The notes under the pieces were generated by a model. The model was not told the DNA's origin, ran no database searches, and was given only the letters and a program-made list of their open reading frames with translations. The position numbers and the translations under genes are program-made. Positions 33,178-42,740 of a stretch of 64,000 nt of DNA are shown here, piece by piece (the first letter of the stretch is position 1; the number at the start of each line of letters is the position of its first letter). Origin of the DNA: Bacillus gobiensis (GTDB lineage Bacteria; Bacillota; Bacilli; Bacillales; Bacillaceae); contig NZ_CP012600.1 in the NCBI RefSeq assembly GCF_001278705.1, positions 682,190 to 746,189 of the forward strand, given 5' to 3'.

Positions 33178-35025
33178 ATGGAGCATCATTCTCTTACATC
33201 ACTCGTTATAGTGATTGTCATCGCATTTATAACACCTATTCTTATGAATCGTTTAAAATTAACGATCTTGCCTGTGGTTGTGGCAGAAATCTTAATGGGT
33301 CTTATCATAGGAAAAAGCGGACTGAATCTTGTCATGGAAAATGACATGTGGCTGGAAACGTTGTCTACCCTGGGATTTATATTCCTAATGTTTCTGAGCG
33401 GATTAGAAATTGATTTTTCTTCTTTCAGAAATGGGAAGAATAAAAAGAAACAGGATGGACAAAGTGAACCGAACACGTTTACTGTTTCTTCCATCGTTTT
33501 CTTAGGGATTTTTGCCTTATCCCTTCTTCTATCCTATCTATTTGTCTGGATGGGCTTTATCAATCAAGCGTTTTTAATGACGATCATTATCTCTACGATT
33601 TCACTTGGAGTCGTCGTGCCGACATTAAAAGAAGAACGAATCATGAACTCAAGTTTTGGCCAAATCATTTTATTAGTTGCCGTTATTGCGGATCTTGTTA
33701 CTATGGTTCTGCTTGCCATTTTTGCGTCCGTTTATGAAGAAGGCAATAGCAACATGTGGCTGCTTCTTATATTGTTTGCTGCCGGTGTCATTCTTTACTT
33801 TTTTGGAAGAGGATTTAAAAATCGCAGGTTTGTTGAAACGATGTCTAAAGGTACGATACAAATTGGAACGAGAGCAGTATTTACGCTGATTATCGTCCTG
33901 GTTGCCTTGTCAGAAACAGTTGGTGCGGAAAACATTTTGGGTGCTTTTTTAGCAGGCGTCTTAGTTTCCCTATTATCCCCGAATAAAGAAATGGTTGAAC
34001 AACTCGACTCGTTCGGCTATGGATTTTTGATTCCGATCTTCTTTGTTATGGTCGGGGCGAAACTAGATCTTTGGTCGCTTTTTCAAAATCCGAAAATACT
34101 AGCTCTTATCCCGCTGTTATTTATTGCATTATTAATCAGCAAGCTGCTTCCTGTCATGCTTTTAAAGAAATGGTTTGGAACGAGGCAGGCGCTTGCTGCA
34201 GGGTTTCTTTTAACATCAACCTTGTCGCTGGTGATTGCAGCAGCAACGATCGGAGAACGGCTAGGGCTGATTGACAGCCAAATGTCAGGCGCGCTAATAT
34301 TAGTCGCCGTCATTACGAGTATCATCACACCAATTGGGTTTAAGAAACTTTATATAAAAAAATCCGCAAAAGAGCAGAAACGAAAGATTGCTTTTATCGG
34401 TGCCACTCAAATGACATTGCCGGTTACGCTGGAACTAAATCCTGATCGGTATGAAGTTCGAGTGTATCATGTGTACCCGGAAAATGCGGAAGAGAAAATT
34501 TCTGACTCTGTTTTCGATATTCACCGCTTACCCGACTACAAGGAATCGACACTTCGAGATCATTCTATATATGAAGCAGATATCATAGTTGTTGCTACAG
34601 GAGATGAAAGTCTCAATAGCCAAATTGCTTCTTTTGCAAAGGAAAATGGTGTAAATCGTGTCATTGCCAGCACCGGCTTTCTTTCTGAGGTAAATGAACT
34701 AACTGACAAAGGCATTGAACCCTTTTCTATTCCATTATCCGGGCAAATGCTGTTAAAGGCGTATATTGAAGCGCCTGAAATTTTGAATGTGCTAAGCGGT
34801 AAGGATGCATCCTTGGCTCAAATTAATATGAAGAATAAATCTTATGATGGAGTGATGCTGAGGAACTTTCCGTTTAAAGGCGATCTCGTTTTTGTAAGAA
34901 TTTTTCGAGGGTCTGACAGCATCATTCCGCACGGAGACACTGTATTAAAAACAAATGACAGGCTGATTATTTCCGGCTCGCGAAATTATATAAATGATTT
35001 AAGGAGCCAATTAGAAGTCTATTAG
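33178..35025 (+). CDS. yjbQ: CPA2 monovalent cation:proton antiporter YjbQ
   Basis: 615 residues, the same size as B. subtilis YjbQ. About twelve membrane helices (residues 1-395) form the Na+/H+-exchanger domain, with acidic residues in VIADLVTMVLLAIF for ion binding. This is followed by a TrkA-N-like Rossmann domain (KIAFIGATQMTLPVTLEL) and a TrkA-C domain at the end (residues 530-615). It should exchange Na+ or K+ for protons under control of a cytoplasmic nucleotide sensor. AAAGGAGGGG precedes the ATG. Confidence 0.9.
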   Translation: MEHHSLTSLVIVIVIAFITPILMNRLKLTILPVVVAEILMGLIIGKSGLNLVMENDMWLETLSTLGFIFLMFLSGLEIDFSSFRNGKNKKKQDGQSEPNTFTVSSIVFLGIFALSLLLSYLFVWMGFINQAFLMTIIISTISLGVVVPTLKEERIMNSSFGQIILLVAVIADLVTMVLLAIFASVYEEGNSNMWLLLILFAAGVILYFFGRGFKNRRFVETMSKGTIQIGTRAVFTLIIVLVALSETVGAENILGAFLAGVLVSLLSPNKEMVEQLDSFGYGFLIPIFFVMVGAKLDLWSLFQNPKILALIPLLFIALLISKLLPVMLLKKWFGTRQALAAGFLLTSTLSLVIAAATIGERLGLIDSQMSGALILVAVITSIITPIGFKKLYIKKSAKEQKRKIAFIGATQMTLPVTLELNPDRYEVRVYHVYPENAEEKISDSVFDIHRLPDYKESTLRDHSIYEADIIVVATGDESLNSQIASFAKENGVNRVIASTGFLSEVNELTDKGIEPFSIPLSGQMLLKAYIEAPEILNVLSGKDASLAQINMKNKSYDGVMLRNFPFKGDLVFVRIFRGSDSIIPHGDTVLKTNDRLIISGSRNYINDLRSQLEVY

Positions 35026-35074
35026 TACAAAAACTGTTTAATTTGTGATAAGATATAGGTAAAACTTATAGTTA

Positions 35075-35172
35075 AACCACTAGGGGAGTCCTTGTTTAAG
35101 GGCTGAGATGAAAGTGAGACTTTCGGACCCTTATGTACCTGAACAGGTTCAGACCTGCGTAGGGAAGTGGCG
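35075..35172 (+). promoter_or_regulatory. TPP riboswitch (thi box)
   Basis: Shows the conserved order of THI-element parts: CCACTAGGGGAG, GGGCTGAGATGAAAG, GACCCTTATGTACCTGAAC, AGGTTCAGACCTGCGTAG and GGGAAGTGG, with P1 formed by CCAC and GTGG. The 3' P1 strand GAAGTGG can pair with the left arm of the downstream terminator (CCACTT), so TPP binding should free the terminator and switch off the thiamine operon. Confidence 0.95.
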
Positions 35173-35207
35173 AGGCATTTGCCATCTACTTTATCTATGC
35201 AAATACC

Positions 35208-35238
35208 AAACCACTTTTCTTCGGAAAAGTGGTTTTTC
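35208..35238 (+). terminator. Riboswitch-controlled terminator of the thiamine operon
   Basis: AAACCACTTTTC / GAAAAGTGGTTT with a TTCG loop and a following T-run, 20 bases before the tenA ATG. Confidence 0.92.
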
Positions 35239-35258
35239 TATTTTTAGGGGGAAAACGA

Positions 35259-35969
35259 ATGAAATTTTCGGAACATTGCAGAAAGAACGCCGCAGAGTGG
35301 TGGGAGGGCAGCTTCATCCACCCATTTGTAACAGGGATTGGTGAAGGGACGCTGCCTCTAGATAAGTTTAAATATTACGTTCTCCAAGATTCCTACTATT
35401 TAACTCATTTTGCCAAGGTCCAATCATTGGCGGCGGCCTATGCTGACAGCCTGTATGTCACGAGCCGGATGGCTGACCATGCAAAAGGAACCTACGAAGC
35501 TGAACTTGCCCTTCATCGGAAATTTACTGAGCTATTAAAGATCAGCGATGAAGAATTGGACGCTTTTCAGCCGTCACCAACGGCTTACTCCTATACCTCT
35601 CACATGTACCGTTCTTCAATGGGAGGGAATTTCGGCGAGATTTTAGCAGCCCTGCTGCCTTGTTACTGGCTCTATTATGATGTCGGTGAGCATCTGAAGG
35701 AATGTACGCCTGATAATCCAATCTATCAAGAATGGATTGCAACCTATGGCGGAGATTGGTTCAAATCACTTGTTGAAGAACAAATTGAGCGCTTTGACGA
35801 GTGGGCCGAGAAAAGCACAGAAGAAGTGAGACAGCGAATGAAGCAAAACTTTGTAACGTCATGCTACTATGAATACAAATTTTGGGATATGGCGAATAAA
35901 AAAGAAAATTGGTCCGTTACTGAGTCTAAAGAGGTGGAACAGGGTGCAGATTCACTTAATTACCGATGA
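35259..35969 (+). CDS. tenA: Aminopyrimidine aminohydrolase TenA
   Basis: 236 residues, equal to B. subtilis TenA (thiaminase II), from ATG 35259 with AGGGGGAA upstream. The haem-oxygenase-like all-helical fold is indicated by FIHPFVTGIGEGTLPLDKFKYY and the catalytic region CYYEYKFWDMA near the end. It releases hydroxymethylpyrimidine from degraded thiamine for salvage. First gene behind the riboswitch; its end overlaps the tenI start by 26 bases. Confidence 0.95.
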   Translation: MKFSEHCRKNAAEWWEGSFIHPFVTGIGEGTLPLDKFKYYVLQDSYYLTHFAKVQSLAAAYADSLYVTSRMADHAKGTYEAELALHRKFTELLKISDEELDAFQPSPTAYSYTSHMYRSSMGGNFGEILAALLPCYWLYYDVGEHLKECTPDNPIYQEWIATYGGDWFKSLVEEQIERFDEWAEKSTEEVRQRMKQNFVTSCYYEYKFWDMANKKENWSVTESKEVEQGADSLNYR

Positions 35970-36546
35970 CCGCCATACGATAGACCAATTGATTCAAAAG
36001 GTATCCGATTTGCAAGATTCGATCGATTACTTACACATTCGCGAAAAAACGAAGAGTGCAAAAGATGTGGCGAACTTAGTGAAACAGCTGATAAATTCCG
36101 GATTTGACAGAAGTCAGCTGGTTATCAACGACCGGGTTGATGCGGCTGTGCTCGCTGGAGTCAATCAAGTACAGCTTCCATCACATAGCTTTGATGTGAA
36201 GGAAGTAAAAGCTAAATTCCCCTATTTAACTGCCGGCGTTTCAGTCCATTCTGTTGAAGAAGCAATTCAAGCCGAAAAAGACGGCGCCGATTATTGCCTG
36301 TTCGGTCATATCTATCCGACAGGGAGCAAATCCTTTGCACCAGGCAGAGGAACAGAAGCATTGCAGGAGGTTGTAAACGCCGTAGCTATTCCAGTCATCA
36401 GCATCGGCGGAATAACGGGAGAAAAAATCGCTGAGCTAAAAAAAATAAAACCGGCAGGAATTGCGGTGATGTCCGCTATACTTTCAGCTGATCATCCGCG
36501 ACGAGCAGCAGAGTCATTTGTACAACTGCTAAAGGAGGAACAGTAA
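35944..36546 (+). CDS. tenI: Thiazole tautomerase TenI
   Basis: 200 residues from GTG 35944, seven bases after AGAGGTGG, inside the end of tenA. The protein has the thiamine-phosphate-synthase-like TIM barrel (QIHLITDDRH, YLHIREKTKSA, LVINDRVDAAVLAGVNQVQLP) with the GGITGEK phosphate loop. TenI of B. subtilis aromatises the thiazole tautomer made by ThiG and lacks ThiE activity. The next gene starts on the stop (TAATG). Confidence 0.93.
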   Translation: MQIHLITDDRHTIDQLIQKVSDLQDSIDYLHIREKTKSAKDVANLVKQLINSGFDRSQLVINDRVDAAVLAGVNQVQLPSHSFDVKEVKAKFPYLTAGVSVHSVEEAIQAEKDGADYCLFGHIYPTGSKSFAPGRGTEALQEVVNAVAIPVISIGGITGEKIAELKKIKPAGIAVMSAILSADHPRRAAESFVQLLKEEQ

Positions 36547-37655
36547 TGGCAACGCATTACGATGCAGCGATTATCGGAGGGGGCATTATCGGCTTATCTA
36601 CTGCCTATCATCTTGCGAAAAAAAACGTCAAGGTTGCCCTGTTTGAAAGCGGAAAAGTTGGAAAAAAAGCATCTCAGGCTGCCGCCGGAATGCTTGGTGC
36701 CCATGCAGAGCTGGAAAAGCCAGGTGTATTCTTTGATTTCGCAAGAGCCAGCCAGAGCAGGTACCCGACTTTGGCAGAGGAAGTAAAGGAAATCAGCGGA
36801 ATTGATATGAACCTGAAGACTGGAGGAATCTTAAAGCTAGCTTACTCCAAGGAAGATATAGAAAGTGGAAATCAAATGAATAGACTCGATTCTGTCGTTT
36901 GGAAAAGCAAGGAAGAGGCACTTGCCATGGAGCCTTCTATCAGCGAAAGTATTCTCGGTGCGAGCTTTATCGAAGATGATATTCAAGTAGAGCCAACGAA
37001 AGTTTGCAAGGCTTTCGCAAAATCAGCAAGGCTTCTTGGGGCAGATATTTATGAATATACGCCAATTACCGCGATTGATACGGATTCTGCAGCTATTACA
37101 ATAAAATCGCAAAATGAAACATTTTCAGCGGATCAATTGATCGTTGCCTCCGGAGTTTGGAGCGGGCATTTCTTTCAGCAGCTCGGACTTGAGAAAAAGC
37201 TGTATCCTGTCAAAGGAGAATGCCTTTCAGTTTGGAATGAGGATATTGCGCTTGAAAGAACGCTCTATCATGAACATTGCTACATCGTACCGCGAAAAAA
37301 CGGGCGGCTTGTTATCGGAGCGACGATGAAGCCTGGCGATTGGGATGAAGAGCCAACCTTAGGAGGAATTGGAGCCGTCATGAAAAAAGCTGCCTCCATG
37401 CTTCCAGCTGTCACACGGATGAAAATAGACACCTTTTGGGCAGGACTGAGACCCGAGACAGAGGACAGTACACCATATATCGGAAAGCATCCGAATGACA
37501 ATCGAATCCTATTTGCAGCAGGGCATTACAGAAACGGAATTTTGCTTGCACCGGCAACGGGGAGCATGATTTCTGACCTCGTTCTCGGCAAGAAGGTGAA
37601 TCAAGAGTGGGAAGATGCCTTTGCGATTAAGGACAAGGAGAGACAGGTCATATGA
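36546..37655 (+). CDS. thiO: Glycine oxidase ThiO
   Basis: 369-residue FAD enzyme that oxidises glycine to the imine used for the thiazole ring. The dinucleotide-binding motif is AAIIGGGIIGLSTAYHLAKK at residues 7-26, and the late region RPETEDSTPYIGKHP followed by AAGHYRNGILLAP is typical of the DAO family. Start and stop overlap with tenI and thiS, showing tight coupling. Confidence 0.94.
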   Translation: MATHYDAAIIGGGIIGLSTAYHLAKKNVKVALFESGKVGKKASQAAAGMLGAHAELEKPGVFFDFARASQSRYPTLAEEVKEISGIDMNLKTGGILKLAYSKEDIESGNQMNRLDSVVWKSKEEALAMEPSISESILGASFIEDDIQVEPTKVCKAFAKSARLLGADIYEYTPITAIDTDSAAITIKSQNETFSADQLIVASGVWSGHFFQQLGLEKKLYPVKGECLSVWNEDIALERTLYHEHCYIVPRKNGRLVIGATMKPGDWDEEPTLGGIGAVMKKAASMLPAVTRMKIDTFWAGLRPETEDSTPYIGKHPNDNRILFAAGHYRNGILLAPATGSMISDLVLGKKVNQEWEDAFAIKDKERQVI

Positions 37656-37855
37656 TGATTCAATTAAACGGACGAAAAATAACAGTTGACAATGGCATTA
37701 CAACGGTTCAGAAGCTTTTAGAAGCCTATCAATTAGATAACCGAATCGTCATCGTTGAAAAAAACAAAGAAATCATTGACAAATCAAACTATACAGATGA
37801 ACAGCTTCAGGAAAATGACGTTGTCGAGCTCGTTCATTTTGTAGGTGGAGGGTAA
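37652..37855 (+). CDS. thiS: Sulfur carrier protein ThiS
   Basis: 67-residue ubiquitin-like carrier ending in the di-glycine tail VHFVGGG, whose C-terminus is adenylated by ThiF and converted to a thiocarboxylate. Two ATG codons (37652, 37655) are possible starts and overlap the thiO stop. Confidence 0.94.
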   Translation: MMIQLNGRKITVDNGITTVQKLLEAYQLDNRIVIVEKNKEIIDKSNYTDEQLQENDVVELVHFVGGG

Positions 37856-37860
37856 AAAAA

Positions 37861-38628
37861 ATGTTAAAAATCGCTGATAAAGTATTTCAATCCAGATTAT
37901 TTCTCGGTACCGGAAAATACCCTGATTTCGAGACCCAAAGAGAAGCAGTCGAAGTCTCTGAGGCTGAAATTTTAACCTTTGCCGTGCGGCGAATGAATAT
38001 CTTTGAAGAATCGCAGCCGAATTTTTTAGAAGCGCTAGATTTATCAAAGTATACGTTATTGCCTAATACAGCTGGGGCGAAAACAGCAGAAGAAGCCGTA
38101 AGAATCGCGAAGCTATCAAAGGCTTCGGGATTGTGTGACATGATTAAAGTTGAGGTAATTGGTTGTGACAGAACTTTGCTGCCGGATCCGGTAGAAACCT
38201 TAAAAGCGTCAGAAATGCTGCTGGAGGAAGGATTTATTGTACTGCCATACACGTCTGACGATGTGGTTCTTGCCAAGCGACTCGAGGATTTGGGAGTTCA
38301 TGCAATCATGCCGGGTGCTTCTCCGATTGGATCAGGAAAAGGCATTGTCAATCCAATGAATCTCTCATTTATTATTGAACAATCGAATGTACCGGTTATC
38401 GTTGATGCTGGTATTGGCTCTCCAAAGGATGCTGCCTATGCAATGGAGCTAGGCGCAGATGGTATTCTCCTAAATACAGCGGTGTCAAATGCAAACGATC
38501 CAGTCAAAATGTCGCTTGCGATGAAATTGGCTGTTGAAGCCGGACGTATGGGCTTTGAAGCTGGAAGAATTCCAGAAAAAAATTACGGAATTGCCAGCAG
38601 TCCGCTTGAAGGAATGGTAGGATCTTGA
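37861..38628 (+). CDS. thiG: Thiazole synthase ThiG
   Basis: 255-residue TIM-barrel enzyme combining deoxyxylulose phosphate, dehydroglycine and ThiS thiocarboxylate into the thiazole. Family motifs are [11 protein letters not shown], the Schiff-base lysine in [22 protein letters not shown] and [12 protein letters not shown]. It ends on the thiF start codon. Confidence 0.95.
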   Translation: MLKIADKVFQSRLFLGTGKYPDFETQREAVEVSEAEILTFAVRRMNIFEESQPNFLEALDLSKYTLLPNTAGAKTAEEAVRIAKLSKASGLCDMIKVEVIGCDRTLLPDPVETLKASEMLLEEGFIVLPYTSDDVVLAKRLEDLGVHAIMPGASPIGSGKGIVNPMNLSFIIEQSNVPVIVDAGIGSPKDAAYAMELGADGILLNTAVSNANDPVKMSLAMKLAVEAGRMGFEAGRIPEKNYGIASSPLEGMVGS

Positions 38629-39635
38629 CAAATAAATATTCCAGGCAAACATTATTTGGCCCGATCGGCGAGGAAGGACAGAAAAAATTTGCAGATGCTC
38701 ACGTTGTAATTATCGGCGGTGGAGCTCTGGGAAGCTCCTCAGCAGAGATGCTCGCCCGGTCCGGCATAGGCAAAATAACGATAGTAGACAGAGATTATGT
38801 TGATGAAAGCAATCTCCAGCGTCAGCAGCTTTACACAGAATCAGATGTGCAGGAAAAGCTGCCGAAAGCTGTCGCGGCAGAAAAACGTTTGCGGCAAATT
38901 AACAGCGACATTCAAGTAACAGGCATTGTAGCTGATATTACCGCTGAGAATATCTTCAGTTTCATTGCAGGTTCCTCGGTCATTATTGACGGTACCGATA
39001 ATTTTGAAACAAGGCTGATCGTAAATGATGCCGCAGTTAAAGAAGGGATTCCTTTTGTGTTTGGAGCTTGTGTTGCGAGCTACGGTCTTTCCTATACGAT
39101 CATTCCCGGACAGACGCCTTGCCTGAATTGTTTAATCGGCCATCTTCCGGCAGATGGCATGACGTGTGACACAGTTGGGGTCATCAGCCCGATTGTTCAG
39201 CAGGTGGCTGTCTGGCAGGTAACAGAGGTTTTTAAGCTACTAGCCGGTCAGCATACGGGTTCTGTCTTGCGAACTGCTGATATTTGGAAGGGCGAGCATT
39301 CTGAGGTAAGGGTAGATGCCTTAAAACATTCTGCGTGTCCTACCTGTGCCGAACGGAGCTATCCGTTTTTATCTTATGAAAATCAGACAAAAGCAGCCGT
39401 TCTATGCGGCAGAAATACGGTTCAGATCAGAAGCAATACGAAGAAAAAAATGGAGTTAAAGCTTATTTATGAACGTTTGGGAAAAGCAGGTGTAAAGGTA
39501 AAAGGGAATCCTTACCTGGTTTCGTTCGAAGCTGATGGCTGCCAACTGGTTCTGTTCCAGGATGGACGGGCGTTAGTGCATGGAGTAAAAGACATTGCCA
39601 GAGCACGGACGATCTACAGCAAATGGATAGGGTAA
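38625..39635 (+). CDS. thiF: ThiS adenylyltransferase ThiF
   Basis: 336-residue E1-like enzyme from TTG overlapping the thiG stop. The ATP-binding loop is [19 protein letters not shown], followed by [17 protein letters not shown]. Zinc-binding pairs are CLNC (middle) and CPTC (near residue 240), and MTCDTVGVI probably holds the cysteine that accepts sulfur. It activates the ThiS C-terminus. Confidence 0.94.
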   Translation: MTNKYSRQTLFGPIGEEGQKKFADAHVVIIGGGALGSSSAEMLARSGIGKITIVDRDYVDESNLQRQQLYTESDVQEKLPKAVAAEKRLRQINSDIQVTGIVADITAENIFSFIAGSSVIIDGTDNFETRLIVNDAAVKEGIPFVFGACVASYGLSYTIIPGQTPCLNCLIGHLPADGMTCDTVGVISPIVQQVAVWQVTEVFKLLAGQHTGSVLRTADIWKGEHSEVRVDALKHSACPTCAERSYPFLSYENQTKAAVLCGRNTVQIRSNTKKKMELKLIYERLGKAGVKVKGNPYLVSFEADGCQLVLFQDGRALVHGVKDIARARTIYSKWIG

Positions 39636-39649
39636 AAGGAGATGGATCT

Positions 39650-40459
39650 ATGTTTAAAGCATTAACAATTGCGGGGTCTGATTCCGGCGGAGGAGCGGGA
39701 ATTCAAGCGGATATAAAAACATTTCAGGAATTGGGAGTCTACGGAATGTCCGCTCTGACTGCGATTACGGCGCAAAATACTCTTGGGGTTCACGGGGTCT
39801 ATCCCGTTTCGGCACAAGCACTTGCAGAACAAATGGATGCCGTTGCTCGAGATTTAAAGCCGGACGCTCTAAAAACAGGCATGCTGTTCAATGCAGAAAT
39901 CATTGCATTAACAGCTGCAAAAATAAAGGAGCACGAACTGACAAAGCTTGTGATTGATCCCGTCATGATCGCAAAGGGAGGGGCGTCTCTTCTTGAAAAA
40001 GAGGCCGTTTCTGCATTAATAGAAGAGCTTGTACCCTTGGCATTTGTGATAACGCCAAATATTCCTGAAGCTGAAAGCTTAACCTCGATTGAAATCAACT
40101 CTGAGGATGACCGGAAGCGAGCTGCAGAAAAATTGCATCAATTCGGGGCCAAGAACGTCATCATCAAAGGAGGGCACCAGCCGGATAGCGACAAAGTAAT
40201 CGACCTTTTATTTGACGGCAAGGAATTTTTGACGCTCTCCAATCCGTTTATTGATACCCGCCACACTCATGGAACCGGCTGCACATTCTCTGCAGCATTA
40301 ACAGCGGAAATCGCAAAAGGAAAAGGCGTTTACGAAGCCTTTCAAACAGCTGCCCGCTTCGTTCATGAAGCAATAAAAAACGGAATTAACATCGGTGAAG
40401 GTCATGGTCCGACCAATCACTTTGCTTACAAATTGTCGAAAAATCAACTCATTAATTAG
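39650..40459 (+). CDS. thiD: HMP/HMP-P kinase ThiD
   Basis: 269-residue ribokinase-fold kinase, last gene of the thiamine operon, starting at ATG 39650 after AAAAGGAG. Motifs: TIAGSDSGGGAGIQADIKTF at the N-terminus, VIDPVMIAKGG, and the anion-hole/catalytic DTRHTHGTGCTFSAAL. It phosphorylates hydroxymethylpyrimidine (TenA product) to the pyrophosphate; B. subtilis YjbV is the equivalent. Confidence 0.94.
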   Translation: MFKALTIAGSDSGGGAGIQADIKTFQELGVYGMSALTAITAQNTLGVHGVYPVSAQALAEQMDAVARDLKPDALKTGMLFNAEIIALTAAKIKEHELTKLVIDPVMIAKGGASLLEKEAVSALIEELVPLAFVITPNIPEAESLTSIEINSEDDRKRAAEKLHQFGAKNVIIKGGHQPDSDKVIDLLFDGKEFLTLSNPFIDTRHTHGTGCTFSAALTAEIAKGKGVYEAFQTAARFVHEAIKNGINIGEGHGPTNHFAYKLSKNQLIN

Positions 40460-40478
40460 CGAATAGTTTTCGTTGACA

Positions 40479-40505
40479 ATACCTCTGAAATGGAGGTATT
40501 TTTTT
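40479..40505 (+). terminator. Terminator of the thiamine operon
   Basis: AATACCTC / GAGGTATT with a short loop and seven T. Confidence 0.9.
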
Positions 40506-40520
40506 GTTATAGCAACTCCC

Positions 40521-40568
40521 CTGTCAATCAAATGAATTCTGTGGTACTATTGTGATCAGGTACTAGAA
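40521..40568 (+). promoter_or_regulatory. fabI promoter with FapR operator
   Basis: CTGTCA, 18 bases, TACTAT forms the promoter. The dyad around it (GGTACTA...AGGTACTAGAAA, 40542-40568) matches the FapR box, whose usual form reads TTAGTACCTG...TTAGTACC-like on the opposite strand. FapR represses fatty-acid synthesis genes until malonyl-CoA accumulates, and fabI is a known FapR target in B. subtilis. Confidence 0.75.
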
Positions 40569-40596
40569 ACACGTCATAAACAGGAGGCTTATACAT

Positions 40597-41373
40597 ATGA
40601 ATTTATCATTAAAAGGCCGTAACATCGTCGTTATGGGAGTGGCCAATAAACGAAGCATTGCATGGGGAATCGCCCGTTCATTGCATGAGGCAGGCGCGAG
40701 ACTAATTTTTACTTATGCCGGAGAACGCCTTGAAAAATCAGTGCGCGACTTGGTGGATTCACTGGACCGAAAGGACAGCATCATCCTTCCGTGTGATGTA
40801 ACCGATGATCAAGAGGTGGAGAGCTGCTTCGAAAAAATAAAAGAAGAGGTTCAGGTAATTCACGGGATTGCCCATTGTATCGCGTTTGCCAACAAGGAAG
40901 ACCTTGCCGGAGAATATTTAAACACGACAAGGGACGGATTTTTATTGGCGCACAATATCAGCTCTTACTCATTAACGGCTGTTGCAAAAGCGGCTAGAGG
41001 AATCATGACTGAAGGCGGCAGCATTGTCACGCTAACGTATCTTGGGGGAGAACGGGTCGTTTCAAACTATAACGTCATGGGAGTGGCCAAAGCGTCACTT
41101 GATGCAAGCGTAAAGTACTTAGCAAGCGATTTGGGTAAGGAAGGAATTCGCGTGAATAGCATATCTGCTGGCCCGATTCGTACATTGTCTGCGAAAGGAA
41201 TTAGCGACTTCAACTCCATATTGAAAGAAATTGAAGAATCCGCTCCGCTCAGACGAACAACAACACCGGAAGAAGTAGGAGATACGGCATCGTTTTTATT
41301 CAGTGACTTGGCTCGAGGAATCACTGGTGAAAACATTCATGTTGATTCCGGCTACCATATCATTGCAAGATAA
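40597..41373 (+). CDS. fabI: Enoyl-[acyl-carrier-protein] reductase FabI
   Basis: 258-residue NADH-dependent SDR that performs the last reduction in the fatty-acid elongation cycle and is the triclosan target. It has MGVANKRSIAWGIARSL for cofactor binding, SYSLTAVAKAAR, and the FabI active site with Tyr in LTYLGGERVVSNYN and Lys in MGVAKASLDAS, plus the substrate loop AGPIRTLSAKGISDF. AGGAGG precedes the ATG. Single-gene unit behind a FapR box. Confidence 0.96.
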   Translation: MNLSLKGRNIVVMGVANKRSIAWGIARSLHEAGARLIFTYAGERLEKSVRDLVDSLDRKDSIILPCDVTDDQEVESCFEKIKEEVQVIHGIAHCIAFANKEDLAGEYLNTTRDGFLLAHNISSYSLTAVAKAARGIMTEGGSIVTLTYLGGERVVSNYNVMGVAKASLDASVKYLASDLGKEGIRVNSISAGPIRTLSAKGISDFNSILKEIEESAPLRRTTTPEEVGDTASFLFSDLARGITGENIHVDSGYHIIAR

Positions 41374-41379
41374 TACAGA

Positions 41380-41426
41380 GAGTAACCTCACCATTCAGAT
41401 GTACGGATGGCGGGTTACTCTTTTTT
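41380..41426 (+). terminator. Terminator after fabI
   Basis: GAGTAACC / GGTTACTC with an inner CATTC..-type extension and six T. Confidence 0.85.
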
Positions 41427-41504
41427 AATTCTTGAATTGTGGCGCAAATTCTATTGCCTGTTCAAACGGGATAAAAAACCTTCTTCTGATTTCTTTTTTG
41501 CAAT

Positions 41505-41512
41505 CATATAAT
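41505..41512 (+). promoter_or_regulatory. Sigma-K-like -10 element before cotO
   Basis: CATATAAT matches the SigK -10 (CATANNNT). I see no good -35 (AC) at the normal distance, which would be expected if an activator such as GerE helps. Position, 34 bases before the cotO ATG, is suitable. Confidence 0.4.
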
Positions 41513-41545
41513 GCACTAATGATCGATTTCGGAGGGATAATTGAT

Positions 41546-42088
41546 ATGACATTAAATAATAATGATTCGGATAAAAAACCGTTGATGTACATTGTTCAGC
41601 CAGAATATGCGGAAGTGAAAGCACCGATGCAGCATTTTGTAAAGAAAAAAAAGAAAAAAGCAGAGCCGGAAAAACCTGAAAAAAACTTCGAAGATCAAGT
41701 ACAAGAGAATGAAACTGCAAGCGAAGAAGAAAATGAACAGCTTCAGACCGAAGAGGAAATAGCAGAAGATACCTCCTCAGTGGAAGTGCCGGATGAAAAG
41801 CTTTCTGGAGGGGTATTAAGTGAAACGGCAGGAGAGCAGAGGAACGAAGGAAAAAGGTCGAGAAAGCCGTTAAATCATATGAATATCGAGGAAAGGCTAG
41901 AGTTTCTTACGAGGCTGCCAAATAACATACCGAAAGCCCTCTGTATGATAGAAACTGAGGAGAAAACATACAGGGGAATTATCCTTGAAAAAAAGGATGG
42001 GGTTGTACTCATTAAAACGTCAGCAAGCGGTGATCCAGAAAGGATTCAAATCGAAAGCATAAAATCGATTCATCCGCTCGGTTTTTAA
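41546..42088 (+). CDS. cotO: Spore coat protein CotO
   Basis: 180 residues from ATG 41546 (GGAGGGA site). The N-terminus KKPLMYIVQPEYAEVKAPMQ is characteristic, followed by a lysine-rich stretch and a long acidic low-complexity segment (residues 40-105), then a conserved C-terminal domain (MNIEERLEFLTRLP ... YRGIILEKKDG). CotO is needed for late outer-coat/crust morphogenesis in B. subtilis and lies between fabI and cotZ there too. Confidence 0.88.
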   Translation: MTLNNNDSDKKPLMYIVQPEYAEVKAPMQHFVKKKKKKAEPEKPEKNFEDQVQENETASEEENEQLQTEEEIAEDTSSVEVPDEKLSGGVLSETAGEQRNEGKRSRKPLNHMNIEERLEFLTRLPNNIPKALCMIETEEKTYRGIILEKKDGVVLIKTSASGDPERIQIESIKSIHPLGF

Positions 42089-42122
42089 TTGATACAATAA
42101 ATCCAATTAGGCGAAAGAAAGC

Positions 42123-42148
42123 AAAAAGTCCCATCTAAGGGACTTTTA
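42123..42148. terminator. Bidirectional terminator between cotO and cotZ
   Basis: AAAAGTCCC / GGGACTTTT, with T-runs on both sides, overlapping the cotZ stop. Confidence 0.85.
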
Positions 42149-42598
42149 GCAGCGATTCAATAATCTAGGGTTCAAGCACTCAATGGCACAGAAGCATTCT
42201 AGGTCAACTTCGATACAAAAGTCTGTTTTTTCTAATCTGAACACATCACAGACTTCATTTTTGTGATGGTCTTTACCTGTAAAATCAAGGACTTTTCTCT
42301 TTTCATCAAAGGCAATCAGCAGGCGCAGAGTAGCACAGCAGCCTCTAATATTTTCTACACGGAAGAATACCGTACTGAAGCAAGGACCGGCATTTAATTC
42401 TCCGACATTGCCGAATGCGGTAAATGGTTTTGATTTTTTTGTGAATAATATAAAAGGAATGGTGTCTCCCAATGTAGCTGTTGGCGACAGCAGGTTGCTA
42501 AAACAGCTGGTGGGACATTCTTCTTCAACAGCATTTTGGAGATCATTGATATTTTCAACAGCTTCGCAAACACAGCTGAAATCTTTTTTTCGGGTCAT
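42146..42598 (-). CDS. cotZ: Spore coat (crust) protein CotZ
   Basis: 150 residues, cysteine-rich ([50 protein letters not shown]). CotY/CotZ proteins assemble into a hexagonal crust lattice through disulfides on the spore surface. It aligns throughout with the upstream CotY product of the same window. B. subtilis CotZ is 148 residues. Confidence 0.92.
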   Translation of the reverse strand: MTRKKDFSCVCEAVENINDLQNAVEEECPTSCFSNLLSPTATLGDTIPFILFTKKSKPFTAFGNVGELNAGPCFSTVFFRVENIRGCCATLRLLIAFDEKRKVLDFTGKDHHKNEVCDVFRLEKTDFCIEVDLECFCAIECLNPRLLNRC

Positions 42599-42740
42599 TT
42601 TATCCCTCCTATCAAGCCTATTTACACGAATTAATTTTAAAGGAGCTGCCGAGAGACGGCAGCCTGCATGAACTCTTATTGCAACGATCAGAAGCGGGAA
42701 AGGGGATTTCTCATTCTATCGCAGCATTTCGTGTTCAAGC

